A stretch of 64,000 bases of DNA from Rhynchosporium graminicola. Lineage: Eukaryota; Ascomycota; Leotiomycetes; Helotiales; Ploettnerulaceae. Positions 58,221-64,000 of the stretch are shown here, piece by piece. Numbering within the stretch: position 1 is the first letter of the stretch; the number at the start of each line of letters is the position of its first letter. Where the stretch lies: positions 1,349,018 through 1,413,017 of the forward strand of contig FJUW01000002.1 of assembly GCA_900074885.1 (NCBI GenBank). The letters are read 5' to 3'. The notes under the pieces were generated by a model. That model ran no database searches. It had not been told where the DNA came from and saw nothing but the letters and a program-made list of their open reading frames with translations. A program made the position numbers and the translations under genes.

Positions 58221-60084
58221 ATGGCTACACCTTCGCCTCACAAACCACGGCGGAAGGTCAAGAAGACAAGCAATGGCAGCGAAGCCTCTCCAGTGACGCC
58301 GACGCCCTCATTCTCACCAGCAGGAAGATCCAGCACAACTCGCCCAGCATACCCTCTTGCAGCTTTCCTCTGGCCCGCGCGGAGTTCCGTGTCACAATGG
58401 GAGATACTCCCGTTGATATTGATGGCCCTTGGGCTCTTCAGATGGGCAGCAGGTCTCTGGGGATACTCAGGTGAGTCTACGGGCAACACCCAGAGCAGAA
58501 AGGACACAAAACTAACAGGATTGTTCCTACATAGGCTTCCAGAACCCCCCTCTGCACGGCGACTACGAAGCACAAAGACATTGGATGGAGATCACGACCG
58601 GCTTACCCATCTCGCAATGGTACTTTCACGATCTCGAGTGGTGGGGACTGGACTATCCACCGTTGACTGCATACCACAGCTGGTTTCTGGGGAGGATTGG
58701 AGGATTGATCAACCCGTCCTGGTTCGCCTTACATACGTCTCGCGGACTTGAAGATCCTACGTTGAAAGTCTTCATGCGAGCCACGGTTTTGATATCTGAG
58801 TACCTCATCTATATACCCGCGGCCGTCATCTTCGTTCGCAGACTTACGAAACTCCAAGGAATTAATTCATGGAATGCTTCGATTGCTTTGACTGCCATCC
58901 TCATGCAACCCGGTACCATCCTGATCGACCATGTACACTTCCAATACAATACTGTGATGTTGGGGCTGGTGCTGGCAAGCATGTCAAGCATATTGGCAGG
59001 ACGATTCATGTGGAGCTGTGTGTTCTTCGTGCTAGCTCTGGGATTTAAGCAGATGGCTCTGTATTACGCCCCAGCTATCTTCGCATATCTGCTAGGAGTA
59101 TGCCTCTTCCCAAGGATCAACATTCCTCGATTTCTAGGCATTGCCGTCGTTACACTAGTCACATTTGCCCTTCTCGTTCTACCGTTAGTCCTGGGGGCAC
59201 TCTACGATACGCACCGAGGCATCGATGCCCGACCTGACCTCAGAGGCCATTTCGCACCTCTTCCCATCTTCAGCGAATACTCGTACTTGATCAACTACAA
59301 GGCCTGGTACTACCCAATCGTCCAGCAACTGGCACAGATAATACACCGCGTATTTCCATTTGCCCGTGGACTTTTCGAGGACAAAGTTGCCAATTTCTGG
59401 TGTGCTTTCAACGTCGTTATCAAGTTGAAGCAATATCCATCTGAACAACTCCAGCGAGCTTCACTCCTCCTCACACTCGCAGCCATCACGCCACCCTGCT
59501 TCATAATCTTCCTCAAGCCTAAGAAAGAGCTGCTTCCACTGGCCCTCGCAACAACAGCATGGGCTTTTTTTCTCTTCAGCTTCCAAGTCCACGAGAAAAG
59601 TGTTCTACTGCCATTGATGCCCATGACAGTTCTCTTAGCGGGAAAACACGGTCTCAGTAAGAACGTCCGCGCCTGGGTAGGATTTGCGAATCTGCTTGGT
59701 GTGTGGACGATGTTCCCGTTACTGCAACGTGTCGATCTGCGCATTCCATATTACGTTCTCTCGCTCCTTTGGGCATACTTTCTTGGTCTGCCTCCAACAT
59801 CGATTGCGGTTTACAAGCAGGACGGAAGCGCCACGTTCACTGGATTTGCTACAGCTTCGTTGCAAACAATTTTTTACATCGCTATGGGCGTCTGGCATGT
59901 TGCTGAGGCGTTCTTATTACCTCCTCAAGGCAAGCCAGACCTATGGGTTGTCATCAATGTTGGTGTTGGAGCTGTAGGATTTGGGATCTGTTACCTTTGG
60001 TGTCTTTTCACTCTGGTTTCAGAATGTGGATTGTTGTACTTTGCTGCCTCGAGCACAAAGAAGGTAAAGCCCAAGACACTGTAA
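58221..60084 (+). CDS. ALG6: Dolichyl-P-Glc:Man9GlcNAc2-PP-dolichol alpha-1,3-glucosyltransferase (ALG6)
   Basis: ER membrane enzyme adding the first glucose to the lipid-linked oligosaccharide for N-glycosylation. Exons 58221-58470 and 58535-60084 (donor GTGAGT, acceptor ATAG, phase 1) give 599 residues. A basic, Ser/Pro-rich cytosolic head of about 70 residues precedes span 1. The luminal catalytic loop reads PPLHGDYEAQRHWMEIT and HDLEWWGLDYPPLTAYHSW, the ALG6/ALG8 family signature with its acidic residues. DHVHFQYN, GFKQMALYYAPAIFAYLLGV and VHEKSVLLPLMPMTVLLA follow in the expected order, and around 12 membrane segments are visible. ALG6 is preferred over ALG8 from the H-D-L-E-W-W-G-L-D-Y-P-P form and the length. 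It is the last intact gene before the telomere, 3.8 kb from the repeats. Confidence 0.95.
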
Positions 60085-61144
60085 TTTGTAACGGTGTCAG
60101 ATGTTTATAGGTCGTTGCCATATACCCAAATTTCATGTTTTGCAAGAATTGCTGGTATCTCTCAGTCTAGCTTGATACGCGGTCACAAAGGATGTCGAGG
60201 CTAAATATACGTCTTGTCGACACACATGCCTCAGGACTCCAATCCACTCGACGCGCACTCCGAGCAAATAGACATAGGTCTCGCTTACGAGCTTGTATAT
60301 ATAAGTAATCCCTCAGGTGTAATTCTATATCGTGTTCGATTTCTTCTGGTTTCATGCTCATCTTGATACTTCAACCTCGCCTAGCATGCACTCGAAGCAA
60401 CGACCTGCACTGATACCGTAGTCTATTGCGTCTAGTGTGAGATCCGAAGATGGAATTGATATAGATTGAATCAAATGCTGCAATCAGATCAAAGATTTGG
60501 ATTCCTTAAAAAGAGCTGCTCAAAAGGGAGATTTCTAGCTACTTATGTAGCTATATGAGCTCTGTAGAATTATCTAAACTCTATAATAGAGAAACCTCTG
60601 AATAGATATATTTGCGTTTTAGCAAGATTTTATCCCGTGATAGTAAGGTTCGAAACAGGGTTAATAATAGATCTAGTCTGGCCTTGTATTTTAGCTTAAC
60701 ATTTGAGGACGTTTATCGAGATTAAGCGAACTCCATCGAGAGCTTCGATAGTAACTCTAATAGATAGCTATAACTCCAAGTACAAATTGAACTCGATCGA
60801 GAACTCTAATAAGATACGACAAGATATTGATTACGAATCCAACATTGAGCTCTTTCCTTCGATCATGTTTGAATAGCCCACGCTTGAATCACAGTAGCTC
60901 TGCTTAGTGGCTGCAGGACGATCAGAATATGAGGTTAGATTCTTATAAGCAGATCTATCTTCAGCTCCAACATGTTATATCATATCTGCCTACCACCGAG
61001 GACTTTTCAGAAGCCTATTATTCAATGATGAAAAGAGTGCGCTTGTTGTGGAGAGTAGATGGGCCGGGACGGTGGGACGAAAAGTGAGAGCGGGAGCATT
61101 TTGAGCCTGTCAGCTGATGAATGGTCGAATATGATAACGATCGA
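60085..61144. other. AT-rich subtelomeric sequence, no gene seen
   Basis: From about 60400 the sequence is TA-rich with words such as AACTCTAATAGATAGCTATAACTCC and ACTCGATCGAGAACTC recurring in related forms. This looks like degraded repeat sequence. No intact ORF is supported. Confidence 0.55.
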
Positions 61145-61167
61145 GGGCTTAGGGTTTAAGGGTTAGG
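61145..61167 (+). repeat. Interstitial degenerate telomere-like tract
   Basis: Three to four imperfect TTAGGG-type units (GGGCTTAGGGTTT then AAGGGTTAGG) in the same orientation as the terminal telomere 2.7 kb away. They lie at the inner border of the reverse-transcriptase element, as expected if that element sits within former telomere repeats. Confidence 0.65.
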
Positions 61168-63850
61168 TGATATTGAATCTAACTACGCTATCTTGCTACA
61201 GGTGTTTTTCTAACTATAAGGAAATTTTTTTAGCTATAAGTACAGGTGATACGCGCTATAAATACAGGTAAGAAGAGTACTAAATAAAAGAGAGATACAG
61301 GAGCCTAAGATAAGCGATATGTACTACGAGTAGTAGATAGATAGTCGAAGCCTTCGATAGGCTAAGGGTTATTATTCGAGGTACGTAGAGGCTATTAGGG
61401 CAGATAAGATGTTCTTTACAGAGGGGGGGGTGCTCTGTGGCGAGAGAGAGGGTTCCCTGTGGCGCGGGGGTGAATTCGCTCTAGGGTAAGCGAGGAGTGA
61501 TTTTTCGAGGTGATTTAGAGTTACTTATATGCTATAATTAACATTGCAGCGATACCTCGCGCCTGAGTCAAAGAGGTAGCAATAAAGCTATCGAGCCACC
61601 TCGCTCTACTAGGGCCTAGTAGGCCCTGAAGAGCCCTATAAGTCTTCGCTGTATCCTTTTCTATTAGACTACCGGCGGAAATAATTAGAGAGTGAAATAC
61701 AGGGCCTAGATCCTTATATTTCAGTTGTTTCGCGTTTGCGGCCTCTGTAAGCGTAGCGTAGGCTTCCTCGCGTGCTGAATCCTTATTAATCGCTACTATC
61801 TGAACGTCATAGTAATACCTAGAGGTGCCTATAAGTACTGAAAAATCAGGGCGTTTACTATTTTCAGGCTGTCGACTGCCTATAGTCGCTAGTATAAGCT
61901 CTGATTCGACTTTTAGATCTTCCCGGCTAGAAAGGGTAGTTATAAATGCATAGGTAACCTGGTCGTGGCGTATAATCCAGCGTCTTTGAGCTCCTCTACA
62001 GGTGTCTTCATAGCCTATTTCAAGGTAGGCGCTACAGGCCGTATAAGGAGCAATTGGAGGTTTTACAGGGAGTAGGAGCCTAGTTCGAAGGGCCTTTATA
62101 ACTGTAGAATCCGCTAAAAGGTAGTGCTTTTGCGTAGGCAGGGTTCTAAGCCAGTAGCAGCCGAGGTAGCTAGCGTTCTCTAGCTTTATCTTTAGGGCTG
62201 ATTTCGGTAGCGTAAGTAGTAGACAACTCTCTAGGCCTTGATTTACGCTTTGAAAGATCTCTCGCGCAGTTGAAATAGAGCGATTAAGCGGTTCCGGGTT
62301 TATAGGGTAGATTTTAGGGCATATAGCCTCTAGAATCGGCCTACTCGCTTCTTTCGCGGCCCTATATAGCCCTAGCGCTAATAGCGCGTGTATCGGGATC
62401 CCTAAGCCCCCTTCGCGTACTAGAAGCGCTATAAGTGCCGATCGAACTAAAGTACTCTGATCCCCTGGCTCTCTAGCGATTAGAGCCTGAATAGCGTGGT
62501 GAATTTGGCTGTCAGCCTGTTTCCATAGGACCTCTAGGCCTTCAGGGTATAGCTGGCGCTGTAGATGCTGTAGCAGTAAGTGAATACTCCCTCTGAGTAG
62601 TAGTAGAGCGTGTTGTTTCGGGAGCTGCTTTAGGGTGTCGAGTGCTATAGCGAGTGTAGTTATCTTGCCTCGTAGAAAGGTCCGGCGCGTTTCTACAGGG
62701 CCTATATAGGTCCCTAGAGCCTGAAGACCCTTCGCCTGTAGCTGTGCGATAGGGTAGTCGGCACTCTTTCGGCGATTTAGAGCTACTAGAGAGTGCTAAA
62801 AGGCCTCTGTAACTACAGGGAGTAGCGCTGTCGAATCCGGACTACAGATATAGATATCGTCCAGGTACGCTATAATAGTCGCTCTCAGTAGGGTTTTTTG
62901 AAGGTGCTCTAGCATAGGGCATATCGCTAGAGAGAAGAGTAATAGAGCGATCGGGTCTCCTTAGCGTACCCCTTCAGCGCTAGCTAGCGTTTAACCCTTA
63001 TTTATCACTAGGATCGAAGGCTGATTATAGGCCCATTTAGTAGTACGATAAAGCGTCAGAGCGTATTTAGCGACCGCGGACGCTATCGCGCAGCGCCCTA
63101 TACGATTATAGGCGTTAACAAGATCTAGCGACGCTATTTACTATGTTTTCAGGCGATTTAGGCCTGTAATCGCGTCGTCGAGCAGAAAGATTATAGGCTC
63201 TACTCCCCCTATGGAGCCTACCTCTAATTGGTTCGGTAGTAGCATCGAAGGCCTGAAGGAGGTCGCTAGAATTACTTTCAGAGCTACCTTATAGATTAGG
63301 TCCCCTATGGCGATTAGTCGTACGCCGCTATCCGGCTTCTATAGGCCTATAAGTCGAGAGGCGCACAGAAGGTCTACGCCTGGAGCGGTACCCTGTCGGA
63401 TCATATTCGCTAAGTGTGCTAGCGCTTTTACTACAGGGGACGTAGAGCTTATATTTACTGCTATATCTAGTAGCGGGCAGGTCTATCCACTGAGTCCACA
63501 GGCCTTCTCTCTATCGATCGATCGAATCGCCTTCTATATCGCTTCAGGGCTAATATTCTGCCCTAGGGCGGGATTTGCGTTGCTAAAGGGGTTCTCGTGC
63601 CCTATAGGGTGTTTAGAGAGAAGGGTTTTCAGGGTCTCTGGCGTATCGGGCGCTAGGGGTATAGGGTCTATCAGAGCCCTTAACGCACGCCTTATAAAGC
63701 CTTTTTCCAGAAGCTTAATAGCGCGCTTTGCCGCTGAGTCGTTTAATACTACCGGAGGGTCAGTAGACGTTTCAGGGAGTTCAGGGAGCGTCATAGGGTA
63801 GGCTTTTAGTGTTTTAGCGATGTCGTTCTTCTGTAATCCGACCCCTAGTA
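61168..63850 (-). mobile_element. Telomere-associated non-LTR retrotransposon with REL endonuclease, 5' truncated
   Basis: The block between the interstitial tract and the terminal TTAGGG array is one element on the minus strand, its 3' end facing the chromosome interior. It consists of a coding part (63850 to 61521) and about 350 bp of noncoding tail. A reverse transcriptase followed by a restriction-like endonuclease, with no upstream apurinic-type endonuclease or downstream RNase H seen, is the arrangement of the R2/CRE-like early-branching non-LTR groups. Known members of those groups insert at specific sites, and MoTeR of Pyricularia inserts into telomere repeats. No poly-A tail is obvious at the inner end. 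The left border is inferred from where telomere-like bases stop. Confidence 0.7.
61521..63850 (-). pseudogene. Reverse transcriptase / restriction-like endonuclease polyprotein, eight nonsense codons
   Basis: One continuous frame of about 775 codons, without any frameshift, runs from the telomere junction to a TAA at 61521-61523. Pieces in order: ISPEAI near 63540; the RT segment KPDSGVRLIAIGD near 63310; motif A LDLVNAY at about 63108-63128; GVR-stop-GDP at 62955-62972, where family members have Q; catalytic YLDD at 62856-62867; thumb-region helices; RHDQV near 61962; then RPDF at 61842-61853, YYYDVQIVAINKD near 61800 and AKQLKYKDLGPVFHSLIISA, the PD-(D/E)xK nuclease core. In-frame stops lie at 63534, 63483, 63339, 63141, 63138, 62991, 62961 and 62796; all are TAG or TAA. 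The stretch 62795-61521 is open for over 420 codons but nearly lacks Met, so start-based ORF calling misses it. The N-terminal zinc-finger region is missing. Confidence 0.8.
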
Positions 63851-64000
63851 CCCTAGGGTTAGGGTTAGGGTAGGGGTTAGGGTTAGGGTTAGGGTTAGGG
63901 TTAGGGGTTAGGGTTAGGGTTAGGGTTAGGGTTAGGGTTAGGGTTAGGGTTAGGGTTAGGGTTAGGGTTAGGGTTAGGGTTAGGGTTAGGGTTAGGGTTA
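63849..64000 (+). repeat. Terminal telomere repeat array (TTAGGG)n
   Basis: About two dozen TTAGGG units run to the end of the window, G-rich strand 5'-to-3' toward the end. The inner units are irregular (CCCTAGGG, TAGGGG, TTAGGGG), the outer ones perfect. The right edge is therefore a true chromosome end. Confidence 0.98.

Noticed and set aside
63307..63801. 164-codon plus-strand ORF near the telomere
   Set aside because: Antisense of the reverse-transcriptase frame, open only because of its skewed codon use.
1..64000. CRISPR array, rRNA genes or a biosynthetic gene cluster (PKS, NRPS, terpene)
   Set aside because: None seen; this is fungal DNA and no core biosynthetic enzyme accompanies the exporter or laccase.

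Overview
The window is the end of a chromosome from a filamentous ascomycete (Pezizomycotina). The family resemblances suggest a Leotiomycete, but that is inference. The evidence is short GT..AG introns with CTNAC-like branch sites, Neurospora-type housekeeping proteins, an ascomycete laccase ending in DSGL, and a terminal array of TTAGGG repeats at the right edge. Most real genes are spliced, and the exon joins given here were worked out by hand from reading frame and splice sites.

Bases 1 to about 24,000 are a gene-rich, mostly housekeeping block: a nucleolin-like nucleolar protein (cut by the left edge), a complex I subunit, mitochondrial ribosomal protein mL54, RNA polymerase II subunit Rpb4, TRAPP subunit Trs23, proteasome subunit Rpn10, Borealin and the translation factor Tma22. 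Several pairs are divergent and share short intergenic promoters. Set among them are a decayed zinc alcohol dehydrogenase, a tiny six-cysteine secreted peptide, and a mucin-like single-pass membrane protein with a CCSVDPC-type cysteine cluster.

Bases 24,000 to 57,000 are accessory and gene-poor: a DHA2-type drug/toxin exporter, a secreted laccase, a Dal5-type anion transporter, two hypothetical proteins, a shortened Nudix protein and a GPI-anchored Ala/Ser-rich protein. Between them lie several broken genes: an NLR/STAND N-terminal fragment, a cysteine-rich membrane protein with two frameshifts, an MFS transporter with an internal deletion, and an AIM6-like phosphodiesterase with at least four frameshifts. 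One housekeeping gene, the N-glycosylation glucosyltransferase ALG6, sits close to the end at 58.2-60.1 kb.

The last 3 kb is the most unusual part. On the minus strand there is a 2.3-kb reading frame, unbroken by frameshifts but carrying eight TAA/TAG stops. It encodes a reverse transcriptase followed by an RHD motif and a restriction-like (PD-(D/E)xK) endonuclease domain. Its 3' side borders a short degenerate telomere-like tract at 61145-61167, and its truncated 5' side runs directly into the terminal TTAGGG array. This is best read as a telomere-associated non-LTR retrotransposon with a REL endonuclease, inactivated by C-to-T/G-to-A changes of the kind made by repeat-induced point mutation.
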